64,000 nucleotides of DNA from Trissonchulus latispiculum (taxonomy: Eukaryota; Nematoda; Enoplea; Enoplida; Ironidae). Location of the stretch: assembly GCA_030248195.1 (NCBI GenBank), contig JASAND010000839.1, positions 1 through 64,000 on the forward strand. The letters run 5' to 3'. Of this stretch, positions 44,801-55,000 are shown piece by piece (position 1 is the first letter of the stretch; every line of letters starts with the position of its first letter). Below the pieces are notes generated by a model. It saw only the letters and a program-made list of their open reading frames with translations. It made no database searches and was not told where the DNA came from. The translations under genes were made by a program, and so were the position numbers.

Positions 44801-45746
44801 CTTCCGGTTTCGTCTTGGCAGATGCGTCGTATACAATGCGCACCTTTGTAGTTGCTCTGTCCTTTTTTATATGCGGAAAAAGCGCAATGTAGTGCACTAC
44901 CGCCCCTTGAAGAGGAACATTTTGGATTCGTTCAATCACGCCTTTCTTGAGCTGATCCATGATGATGCCGTTGTATGTTTCAAAATTTCCAAGCTCATCT
45001 GGATTTGCGAGCAAGGTATTTAAGGTTCTCTGCAGCCGATATTTTGCCATTCGGAAATTGGTACCGATTTCTGGCTTTGTGGTTTTCCAGGGCCATTGTA
45101 CAAAATATCTGCCATTTTCATAAATTGTGGTATCCCTGAAGTTGTGAATTAACCGAGTGGCCAGAGATTCTTCTTCTTTAGGCGAAGATCGAATGCCCAG
45201 TGTATCCAGCTCCCATAAGTTGGATATGTCTACGCTTGTACTACAGAGAAAGGTTGACACGGCAGTTGGTTGTGAAGGCTTTTCTGCGAATGTGTTCCCC
45301 GCTAGCACTGCACCTAAAGGTGTTTGATACAGCACCAGCGCTCCCTCCAACTGCATGGAAGAGGCCGCTTTTGGTCCTAAGAACAGATTCCAGTAATCCA
45401 TTCCCAGGAGTTGTCGATCTTGATGTTTTGAATACTCTTGGGAGGTGCGTTTCTGGGCTTGAACTTCTTGATGATTGACCAGGATTTGCTGTTGAGACGA
45501 ATGGGGTACACTGGCAATAGAGGTGCCATGCTTGGAACAGCATATGCCCTAATCTTTTGTGCAAATTTGCCTTCACCATGGATAGTCAGCTCTACAACGT
45601 ACGCCTTAACCTTTTCTACTGCGCTGGAGTTGAATCGAGCAGTGTTTAGAATTACCTCGCGGACAGGATCCAACCCTAGATTGTCAGCAGATGACTTGTC
45701 GATGCAAGTGTAACGGGCACCAGCATCAAAGTAGATGTTCTGTATT
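41857..45746 (-). pseudogene. BEL-2 pol: protease, RT, RNase H, integrase
   Basis: Motifs in order: protease core YFDAGARYTCID (45716-45727, Ala in the usual Ser/Thr position); RT motifs VRIVYDASAKTKP, EKAFLQVGL and YMDN at 44455-44466 (second catalytic Asp is Asn); RNase H; integrase HHCC zinc region, first Asp in NTGMDYMGPLY, then a DDE core. Lesions include a frameshift near 44487, a 14-bp deletion near 42690 and a 1-nt deletion near 42455, each inferred from the plus copy or the protein frame. The product would reverse-transcribe and integrate a BEL element; this copy cannot. Confidence 0.8.
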
Positions 45747-47372
45747 TGTCACTTTTGATTTGTTGGATTACTCACTTTCGTAGCGCACGTCGCCATGACG
45801 ATTCCATCGGGTTGGCTACTGCTGGCTAAAAAGGTCTGGAGTTGACCCATATCAGTTGGCACCGGTTCTAAGCTGGACATCTGTTGTGTTCCAACCACAG
45901 GGGTCCTTGTATTGCAAAGGCTGGAGTGATGACCTGTTCTTTTACAGTGATAGCGTTTTTTGTTTTTGCGGCAATCCTTGGAAACGTGCTGGGTACTGAG
46001 GCAAATGTAGCAGCGGCCCTCCGTTTTCAGCATATTTCTACGTTGATTCACATCACAGACAACTTTGCAGTCGTCACTGAAATGCTGTGCATCGCCACAA
46101 AACACGCACTTCCTAGAGCTTTGACTTTTTTCTTTTGACTGTGATTGGAAAAGAGAAGCCGCAGTTGGAACATACCAACTCCGTCCTTCTCTTTTGCCTC
46201 TCTATGCGACTCTTTCTTTGGCGGGTTGACATACAGGGCTCGAATCTCCGACAAAATTTCAATGAAATCTTGCATGACCCATGTCTTTTTGCTCGTACCC
46301 CTAATAACTCTAATGCGCTTGATTTCACTTTGTAGTGTAGAAGGAAGCTTAGCTATCATCGCGTAGACTTGAAAATCTAGAGCTACCTGAGGAACATCCA
46401 TTTTGGTCAGCGTGGCGGTTGTGGCTCGTACCTCATCCACAGATAGCTCTAGGTTAGTGCAGTTCTCCTTAACCTGCGGGAGCATGTGAAAGGCCTTCAG
46501 TCTAGCTTCTATCAGTTCCTCTGGACGGGCGTACTCTTCCTTTAAAATCTTTATGGCTTCTGCGTAACTATTGCCTTCCACAGACAAACCTTTTATCTTG
46601 TCTCGCGCTGGGCCTTTTAGGACTTGAAATAGGTAGTCTATTTTTGCTTATCTTGCAGCTGAGTCTGGGAGTCGACATTTATCTGGAATGACTCCCCAGA
46701 AGCTTAGCCATTCTAGTTTATCGCCAGAGAAATAGGCAGTTGCACCTTAGGTAGTTTAGCTACACCAACTTGTTGTCTACTCTCACCATTCGACAAACCT
46801 GACGTTGTAGCTGTGTTGGAAGCAGTTGAACTGGAAACCAACCTTGTTAGAATCTCGAACTGTCCTCTTTGAGTTTCCATGAGCTGTTACCATTGAATTT
46901 CAGCCCTTTCTTGATCTTCCAGTCTCATCCTTTCCATTCTCTGTAGATCTTCTTTTCGTTCTTTATCTTGCCTCTCGATTAACATAAGCATCACATGCAT
47001 TAGGTCGTTTTGACGTGTGCCTTCCGGGGGCCGCTCTTTGGGCATGGGGTTTGGAATGGATGGGTCGGATTTGGGTTTTCCGGGCCTTTTCCCCACCTTC
47101 GCCGGGTCGCAGTTCAATTGTTCTAATTCCTTCCAGGTGAAGGACCCAGACCGTAGCAACTGTAGGGATAGGGGAACACCGGAGCATCCATCACAGTCTC
47201 AGGGGAATTCTTTTAGCTCCACCAGGGCCCTGTAAAGTTCGTTAGATAATGCCCCATCCTCCACTTTATTGATGCAGTCTTGGCATATCCACTGGCTACA
47301 AGAATCACATTTTAGTCCGTTTTTGCTGTTCTTTCCACATTGATAACAAGGATCCGTAGATTGTGAAGCCAT
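45747..47372 (-). pseudogene. BEL-2 gag: PHD-like finger and zinc knuckles
   Basis: Starts at the ATG at 47372 (MASQSTDPCYQCGKNSKNG) with a PHD-like finger (CDSCSQWICQDC). A degraded middle carries frame shifts, then a capsid-like region and knuckles GDAQHFSDDC, CYICLSTQHVSKDC and YHCKRTGHHSSLC. It ends in a TGA at 45749, in frame with the protease that follows. Gag of BEL elements packages element RNA. Confidence 0.7.
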
Positions 47373-47457
47373 TAGTTGAAATTGAAATTTAGAGCAAAAG
47401 CTAGAGCTACCTGAGGAACATCCATTTTGGTCAGCGTGGCGGTTGTGGTTGTGGCTC

Positions 47458-49208
47458 ATTTGGAATAGATGCCACACGATACTCATCTATGGAGAAGCTT
47501 CTACGGGTTACAATCTACTGTTCAAGGTTCATCGCAGCTCTTCAAAGAAAAGAACGTCCTCAGACCTTGGCGCCTTCAACGAAAGAGAAGAAGTCAGCCA
47601 TAAGATTATGGGTACGTTCTACTCAGCAATCAGAATTTGGAGCTGAGATCCGGGCGATGAAAGAAAAGATAAAGCCTACGAAACTTATGAAGCAGCTGGA
47701 TTTGTTTATCGATGATGGGTTGATACGCTGTGGAGGGCGCCTTGCTAACGCACCAATATCGGTTGAGTCCAGATTCCCAGTCCTTCTTCCAAAGCTGCAT
47801 CATTTCACGAAGCTTGTAATCGAAGAAGCTCACCGAAATGTCAAACATTTTGGAAGCAAGCACACATTGGTGAATGTGCGAAGAAGATACTGGATACCTC
47901 AAGGGCTATCTCAAGTAAAGAAGACGCTGAGAAATTGCCTAATCTGCCGAAAGCTTGAAGGTTCTTGCTTTCAACCACCGAGAATGGGGCAAGTACCTGA
48001 AAGTCGTCTGTCAAGATCGGCTGCTTTCACGAATACTGGAATGGACTACATGGGTCCCCTTTATGTGAAGGGAGACAGCAGCGAAATGGCAAAAGTCTGG
48101 ATAGCTCTTTTCACTTGCTTTTCAACTAGAGCTATTCACCTAGAAGTTGTGAAAGATTGCAGTGCGGCCTCAGCAGTGCGTGCGGTTCAAAGATTTATAG
48201 CCAGAAGAGGTGTTCCACGTTGCATCCTAAGCGACAATGCTACACAATTTAACAAAGCGGCAAAAATGTTCAGCATTATGTGGGACGACCAGATAGAAGA
48301 CACCGAAGTCAATGAAAAGCTATCGAAGTTGTTTGCCGAGAAAGAAATTGTTTGGCGGACCATACCAGAAAGATCCCCATGGGTGGGCGGATTTTATGAA
48401 CGTTTAGTTGGTCTGGTGAAGCGAGCTCTCAAGAAGTGTTTGTGGAAATCTGCCCTGAGTGATGAAGTTTTGGCCACTACTGTTGTAGAGATAGAAGGAA
48501 TAATCAACAGTAGACCTTTGATTATCCCTCAAGCCGAGTTCGAATACGGTAATATGATCACACCAGCCAACTTTATTGCACCTCTTTCACGGTTATCACT
48601 GCCTCCAGAAGACAATGAATTAGCTGAGGACCCAGACTACAGCCCCTCAGCAGCTTCTAAAGAATCCTTGAAAAAGCTTTACCGTGCTAAGGAAAAAAAG
48701 CTGGATCAATTCTGGAAAGTCTGGCAAAGTCAATACCTTCAAGAACTACGTGATTCCCATCATACCCATTTCCGAAGCACCAAAGGAGAGGTTGTCAGGG
48801 TCCCAGTGGTTGGTGAAGTGGTGATGATAAAGGAGCCATCCCCCCGGATGACATGGAGTATTGCGCGGGTAGTTGAACTGTTACCATCTGTTGACGGGAC
48901 TATCCGATTTGTAAAGGTGGGGTTTCCTAATGGGCATCAGTCCCGGCGTGGTGTGAAGGACCTGGTACCCTTGGAGTGTTCCTTACCCGACCCTGCTGAA
49001 ACTGGTCCATGACGAACAGTGTAATTTGCCGCCAATTCTGTTACCAATTGGTGGCCGGGAATATGTGAAGAAAACTCTAAATTATACTTAAAGTTGACTT
49101 TTCTAAAATCATAAAAAATGAAAGCTTGATATAGGTTTTGAGCAACCGCTTATGTGATCGTATGTTTTCATTACAATATCAACTTCCTGTTGTACTCTGC
49201 TTTATAAG
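47458..49208 (+). mobile_element. BEL/Pao-like partial copy, inverted to BEL-2 (BEL-3)
   Basis: Begins tttggaatagatgccacacg, equivalent to about 43400 of BEL-2, and runs through integrase to the LTR start (TGTGAAGAAAAC near 49069), ending gctttata where the two copies diverge. It forms an inverted repeat of about 1.75 kb with 41650-43400, and the two copies are very similar. Confidence 0.85.
47489..49012 (+). pseudogene. BEL-3 integrase, open but 5'-truncated
   Basis: 507 open codons. HHCC zinc finger (HRNVKHFGSKH, then CLICRKLEGSC); catalytic core with TGMDYMGPLY (Asp), CILSDNATQFNKAAK (Asp) and ERSPWVGGFYERLVG (Glu); DUF5641-like C-terminal region (PVVGEVVMIKEPSPRM). The frame is intact, unlike BEL-2, but there is no gag, protease or RT and no proper start, so it is a fragment. 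Confidence 0.85.
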
Positions 49209-49209
49209 A

Positions 49210-49600
49210 GTGGTGTGGTGGGGTGGGGTGGGGACTTAGGCAATTTTCGGTCAAAAATATGAAATTTCTCAAAAGTGGTCAAATTTGGTACCAAATTAAA
49301 GCCCTAAGCGATCTGAGCAACTTTTGTCATAGAACTGCATGCTCAAAGTGGCTGTAGAGTGCTGTGGTGGGGTGGGGTGGGGACTTAGGCAATTTTCGGT
49401 CAAAAATATGAAATTTCTCAAAAGTGGTCAAATTTGGGCATAACAAGGCGATCCATATATGCGATCACTGTGCACAATGATACTGTATGTCACAGCTGTA
49501 TAGTCGTACATGTCAATGGTTACTATCTACATTAAGCTTTGCTCTTTTGTGTTAATTTGGTACCAAATGAAAGCCCTAAGTGAGCTGAGCAACTTACAAG
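49210..49600 (+). repeat. 146-bp-type minisatellite, interrupted
   Basis: Repeats of ggtggggtggggacttaggc, caaaagtggtcaaatttgg and agccctaag..gagc: caaaag at 49270 and 49419 (149 bp). Same unit as in 25556-25790 and 57430-57790. The array stops at gagcaactt, where a LINE tail is inserted, and resumes at 50255 (cttttgtcatagagctgcg). Confidence 0.8.
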
Positions 49601-50232
49601 AATACAAGAATACAAGAATTTTATTTCCAAAGTTATAAGCAACGGAAAAGACAACGCAGACAGATTCACGATTTATTCAAGTATATATATGTACCAGCGA
49701 TACAGACGGAAATACAATGCGTAGATATATTTTACTTATAAACACGTAGATACTTGCACAGTATACTTTTACAGCTTTTCAATCCTTCTTTAAAATCAAG
49801 GACGGTTCTGCTAAGAATAACGCGTTCAGGTAATGCATTCCAGGGACTTATTACTCGACAGGCAAAAGAAAATTTTAATAAATCAGTAGAAAACTTTGGG
49901 CATTTTAGTTTAAGCAAATGACCCCGACTTTCGTAAGGTATAGAAGCAAAGACAAAAAGCTCAGAAGGAGCTATAACAGTATATCCGAAAATTATCTTAT
50001 ATAATAATACCAAATCCACAAACATGCGTTCGAGCTCTAAAATGGTGAGACCAAGCAGTTCACACTGAGTTTTATAATTGTACTGGTTTAAATACACAAA
50101 AGAAGAACAGAAAGTAATTTGCACTTTTTCGATTTCCTTAATATCTTTTATAAGCCATGGATTCCAAATTTCAGAAGCGTAAAACAATATCGGTAGAACA
50201 TAGGCTTTGTACAATTTAACTATCACCGCAAT
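49592..50232 (-). pseudogene. CR1/L2-like LINE 3' end inserted in the minisatellite
   Basis: Minus-strand frame 50226-49732 reads YKAYVLPILFYASEIWNPWL and SPWNALPERVILSRTVLDF, the C-terminus of CR1/L2 ORF2. The 3' end carries a tail of repeated TATTCTTG (49595-49620). A short target duplication (aactt) is visible in the interrupted minisatellite. 5'-truncated. Confidence 0.75.
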
Positions 50233-50397
50233 ATCATCAGATACAAAATTGCGAAACTTTTGTCATAGAGCTGCGTACCCAAAGTGGCTGTAGAGTGTAA
50301 GCGGTGCGGTACGAGCTGTGATTGGCTTGCTTGCTACTGTTGAAAGATATCTATATATACATACCTTCAGGAGCATACATATATAAAATAATAGAAA

Positions 50398-51217
50398 ACA
50401 AGAACAAAAAGTGCTCCTTCGTCGCATGTAAAATACATATGAGTCTTCGTAGGCAGGTTGTACATAATCAGAAACTAGCCTGTAAAATACATATGAGTTC
50501 CGTAGGGAGGTTGTAAATTAAGGAGAACAAGTTGCAACCGCTTAACATATGAGCCTGTCCTACAACGAGGCTCATCTCATATTGGCGTCACAGTGCATTC
50601 CACAATAAAGCTTCATTAAAGAACCTCGGCTTTATCCTCATTACGGAAAAAATGAATAGACGTTGTGGCCCAGAAGAAATGGACTGAAGTGAACTACGAC
50701 TGCTCAAGCTGAACTGTACATGCAACCTGATGTTTCCTGAAATACTATGGCACACCTAATATTTCGCGATACGCTGTGGTACACGGTACACCTAATGCAT
50801 TCTCGAAACACTTTCACATTATACACAGGCAGAATGCGTTCCCACTTGGCTCTGAGTCAGAGCGCCTCATGGCGTACCGTATTGAGCAGATGCACACACA
50901 CACACACACACACACACTATAATGATTGATCAACAAGCTATGTGAAGGATAATTTGTAATGAAAAGCTTTATACAGTATGGATTTATACAAAAGTAAAAT
51001 ATATCTCTGCAAATTATTCGTATTATGACATACGCCAATATGAGCCTCGTTGTAGGACAGGCTCATATGTTAAGCGGTTGCAACTTGTTCTCCTTAATTT
51101 ACAACCTCCCTACGGAACTCATATGTATTTTACAGGCTAGTTTCTGATTATGTACAACCTGCCTACGAAGACTCATATGTATTTTACATGCGACGAAGGA
51201 GCACTTTTTGTTCTTGT
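50398..51217. mobile_element. long-TIR element, copy 2
   Basis: Inverted arms beginning ACAAGAACAAAAAGTGCTCC and ending ggctcat..attggcgt, about 180 bp each, homologous to 24740-25535. The left inner boundary has an extra ctcat duplication (ctcatctcatattgg). A (CA)n run lies at 50892-50919. Confidence 0.85.
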
Positions 51218-51996
51218 TGAAAATTAAAACAGGTAGGAGCATACGAGTATGAACCAAAGAAAGAAAAAATTAAACTAATAGAAATAAAGTTAAACTACAT
51301 ACTAAAATAGCATTTCTTCGATGAAATCTTTAGAATGGTATATATATAAGTGAAATTTTAACTTGAATGTGTATTTATAAGTGCAAATAGACAATGTAAC
51401 TAGCTGGCGGCTGGTGGGTGCAGCCCAGAAATACAAGGAAAAATGCATAAATTCGCGCCGAAGCCGCGAAATTTTTTTTAGAAAATTGTTGTTTTTACTT
51501 AAAAATTAATAAAATTTAAATGGGTTTTCGTCGAAAAATTTAGGCCAAATGGCCTCAACGGCCAAAATTCTTTAGGCCATCGACTCATAAATTTAGGCCA
51601 TGGCCTAAGCTATGGCCTAAAAAAAGCTTGATGGGCGGTATCTCAGGAGAAATAGCGGCGGCGAGTGAACCGGCGGCCGATAGCCGCCGGAAACCCGAAT
51701 TTTTGAAAGTTGAAAATTTTGACTCGTTGATTACACCGGTGTCAAACTTGCCTAGTTTAATTTCACTGTTTACATAGCTTCTTTCATGATCGCGCTCTCT
51801 ATATGTACCTAATCTGTGTAGTGAGTTGTTTAATTAGATCAAGTGTTACGTACATACAAGTGTTTGATTTGCATTTTCAGTTTGGCTTGCCCTTCTGTCC
51901 TGCGGTGTGGTTCAACAACACCACGTATAGAGGTTTGATTGTATTGGTGCGTTGGCATTGGAGTCCGGCTATGAATTCATTGTAGAATAACATTCA
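51218..51996. other. CDC45 upstream region
   Basis: No other gene recognised. Includes a GC hairpin context (attcgcgccgaagccgcgaaa near 51452), repeated ggccta words (51540-51625), and a short open frame at 51803-51985. The CDC45 promoter must lie here, but no core element is obvious. Confidence 0.4.
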
Positions 51997-52047
51997 ATGC
52001 TGGTTACCGATTCTAGGAAGCAATTCTATGATTTACTTCTTTGTGAG
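51997..52047 (+). CDS. CDC45: CDC45 exon 1 (start codon)
   Basis: ATG at 51997; 17 codons, MLVTDSRKQFYDLLLCE, then donor gtatgc, phase 0. Aligns with the conserved CDC45 N-terminus, which supports this start. Confidence 0.85.
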
Positions 52048-55000
52048 GTATGCAAGAATTGTTTTTAGTCATGAACATAGGTGTAACGGAGATTTGGGGT
52101 GGGGGAGGCTCCCCACCAACTTTTTCTGGGGGGCCCCTCTGGAGACCCCCCCAAACCTCCCCCCAAAAATTTTTCTGTTTTTATGCCAAAAATCGCATTT
52201 TCAGCCATTGCTAATGCCGAAAAACATGAAATCATTAAGAAATTTTATCATAAGACGTAGTTTTAGACTCGCAAAAGTCTGCCAACATGTTTCTATGTCC
52301 AAAATAAGGTCAATATTGAGTCAGAAAGTCCATAATACAGGTAAAAAGGTGTATTTCTCGCAATAATAAACACTCTAAGCCAAAAATTTGGACTTTTTTG
52401 AAAATTTTTGCAAAATTTACCCTAAAACTACCTAAAATTTGGCCAATTTTCGCGCCTTCGGCGCGATTACCCCCCCCCCAAAACGTTTGGGGGAGGGTTG
52501 AAAAAAGGGCTGGGGGGCTACCCCCCACCTTACACCTATGGTCATAAAATAAGGGCCACAATGCTACAAAAGATGGCACTACTACTGTCATACTTGGCAC
52601 AAATTAATAATATACACAAGTCTGATTAATTTGACTATTCATAAGAATGGCTCATTGCTCGAAGCTAAGTGTCAGATCAGATACTAGCAATGGCCCTTTT
52701 TTCGTAGTCCCTAACTGGTCGTTTTTCACTCGTCTTCCGCATTTTTAGCGCCCGCTAGAAATTTTAAGATAGAGAATGTTGCTAGATATAGAAGCTGCGG
52801 ACTGCAGTCCCCAGTTAAAAAACTGGAACTTTTTTTAATATAATAACAGTTTGGAATTTTTTCAGAGCGTTTTTGTTATTACCGGCAGCAAAATTTGAGC
52901 GCTTATTTTAGAAAAACGCATAAAATAAAATGCACAAGAAACCGTGTCCAAGGCTTCTGATCGTTGCAGTGCTTGTTTTGTTTTGTTTAGCACATCTTAA
53001 TTTTGGCTAGCTGCGACGTGGATTCTGTTTGCGCTTCCAAGATTCTGCAGGTATATAATCTTTATTTCCTGTTTGGATGTGATTTTAATATATTTTATCT
53101 AGAGGTGCGATAGGACCTCAAGCTTGTGTGTGTGTGCGTGTGCGTGTACGTGTGCGCGTGTGCGCGCGCCAGTCAAGTATTGTCATATCGGAGCTTCAAG
53201 CTTTAGTTCTTGGCGACAGTAATCGGGCATTACCGTCACCAGTTAATCACACTTTTTGCACGTGCATTTATCTGTCCGCGGAGTTGCAACGATTCGGGCA
53301 TTTTGGTCCAATACTATTATCATGTTGACAGGCAATATCCTCCCATCAATGGCGGATCCAGGATTTCGTGACGGGGGGGCGGTAAAATTTTTTCGAGGGG
53401 GGTCTGGGGGGCTCCGCCCCCCAGAAGTTGAAGAAATTTTTTGTTTTCGCAATAAAATCGGTCGTCGGATCTTTAATTCTTTTCATACTGAAGAACTGAG
53501 AAAAGTTTTTAAAATTCCTGCCAATTTTAAGCAAAAATGGTCATTTTCCCCCCAAAATCGGATGCATTTTAAGCCTTTTCTTCATAAATGCAATAAATAT
53601 GCGGTTAAAAGGTGGAAAATTCGCGCCACAGGCGCGAATTTTTTTGGTTTTTGCCCTTCTTTCTCTTTCTCTCCTTAATTTTTCCTACCTTCGAATCTCG
53701 CCGGGGGGCGGCCGCCCCCCCCCCCTGGATCCGCCCCTGCCTCCCATGCAACTTTTTTAGTCGTTTATGTTACACTGCCAAGTTTGGCTCTGTGCCAAGC
53801 CCAAAAGTCGACTTTCACTATTTCGTCACTTCGGTTGAGTACGCCGTTCACAGGCTCAATTTTGCGATTTTATTTCAACATTTCGATTTTAACATCAACC
53901 ATAGAAACCTTAGAAACCGTAGAACCTTAGAAAGTAAGAATCTATATAACTAAATTATCTACAGCTAAAGATGGTGGTTTTAAACTGAAGTAGTAAAAGT
54001 TCCCAAACCAACTTACGAAAGCGGAATATCTAATGCTAAGCAGTGTTTTGCTCAAAAAAGTGCGCAATGACACGTGCTCTGGGCTGAGCCCTGAAAATTA
54101 TATACTGAGTCAGATATCGGAACCTTTAGTCATTTTCTGAAAACTATGTATGTATACAGTGGCGTAGATAGGTCATTGCTTCGGGGAGGGCGGATTTTTG
54201 GCAAGTCGGGGGGGGGTTACGGGGCCCGACCCACCCCCCCCCAAGTTGAGCAATTTTTACCACGACCCACAATCAGCTTTCAATATCTCTAAAAGCATAT
54301 AAAATTAAGTTTTTCAGATTTTCACAAAAAACGGGTACAGCAGCTTTATTCTTAATTAGTAAACTTGAGAAATTTTCTCAGATTTTCGCCAAAAACGGCT
54401 TAACTATTAAAGCTGACATTTTTCTGATTTTCGCCAAAACCTGCTAGAGAAACTTTATATAATTCTTTAATACAGGGGTTTTTTTCAAAATCGGACCTGT
54501 GTAAATCTTGTGTAAATTTAAATTTCACTGTGTATTTTTGTTTGAAGCTGTGTAAGTAAAATTTTAAAGTGTCGTTTTTCAATTGCAATGTAAAATAAAA
54601 TACATTTAGACGTTATTTTCTTGCTACAATGTTATTTTCGTTGCGTTCAGGCTGTCTGGGGACAACATTTCCTCCTCGCGTGGAAGTGTTGTAAAAAATT
54701 GCTCGAAGGACTCTGATATTCGTACAGTGAACCCCATGCACATCCTCATGTGATGGGACAACGGAATTTCGGATAAGTCGAGCGCCCCAGCGGTCAAGTC
54801 GTCCGACCGATGCCTCCACGTGGAGCAACGTGGGCAGATAACTTCTGTCTTTTGTTATCTGGCGAAGTACAGTACAGTCCCACAGGCGCATGTAACTAAT
54901 GCCGAAGTAGGCGCCAGGTTCCTGCATACTGAGAATATTGGGCTCATCCTGAAAAAGCGGAGGTTAACATGGTTGGGCCATGTACTACGAATGCCGCAAA

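Larger units (their letters stand above)
41640..47397 (-). mobile_element. BEL/Pao-like element, near full length (BEL-2)
   Basis: Minus-strand order: gag (PHD finger, zinc knuckles), protease, RT, RNase H, integrase, DUF5641-like C-terminus, then the start of an LTR (41816 downwards, gtggccgggaatatgtgaag). The same 3' region occurs in the plus copy at 49050-49208. The 5' LTR is lacking: at about 47397 the element abuts a 57-bp patch and the inverted copy BEL-3. Confidence 0.8.

Noticed and set aside
51640..51700. Similarity of cggcggcgagtgaaccgg to the 5' part of large-subunit rRNA
   Set aside because: Only about 15-20 bp and no flanking rRNA sequence; most likely chance.
51803..51985. Possible exon after ttgcattttcag upstream of CDC45
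   Set aside because: Good acceptor but no recognisable protein, no donor that improves it, and it stops just before the CDC45 ATG.
54613..54927. Minus-strand ORF overlapping the RTE-like fragment
   Set aside because: The plus frame has the LINE motifs, so the minus frame is probably antisense shadow.
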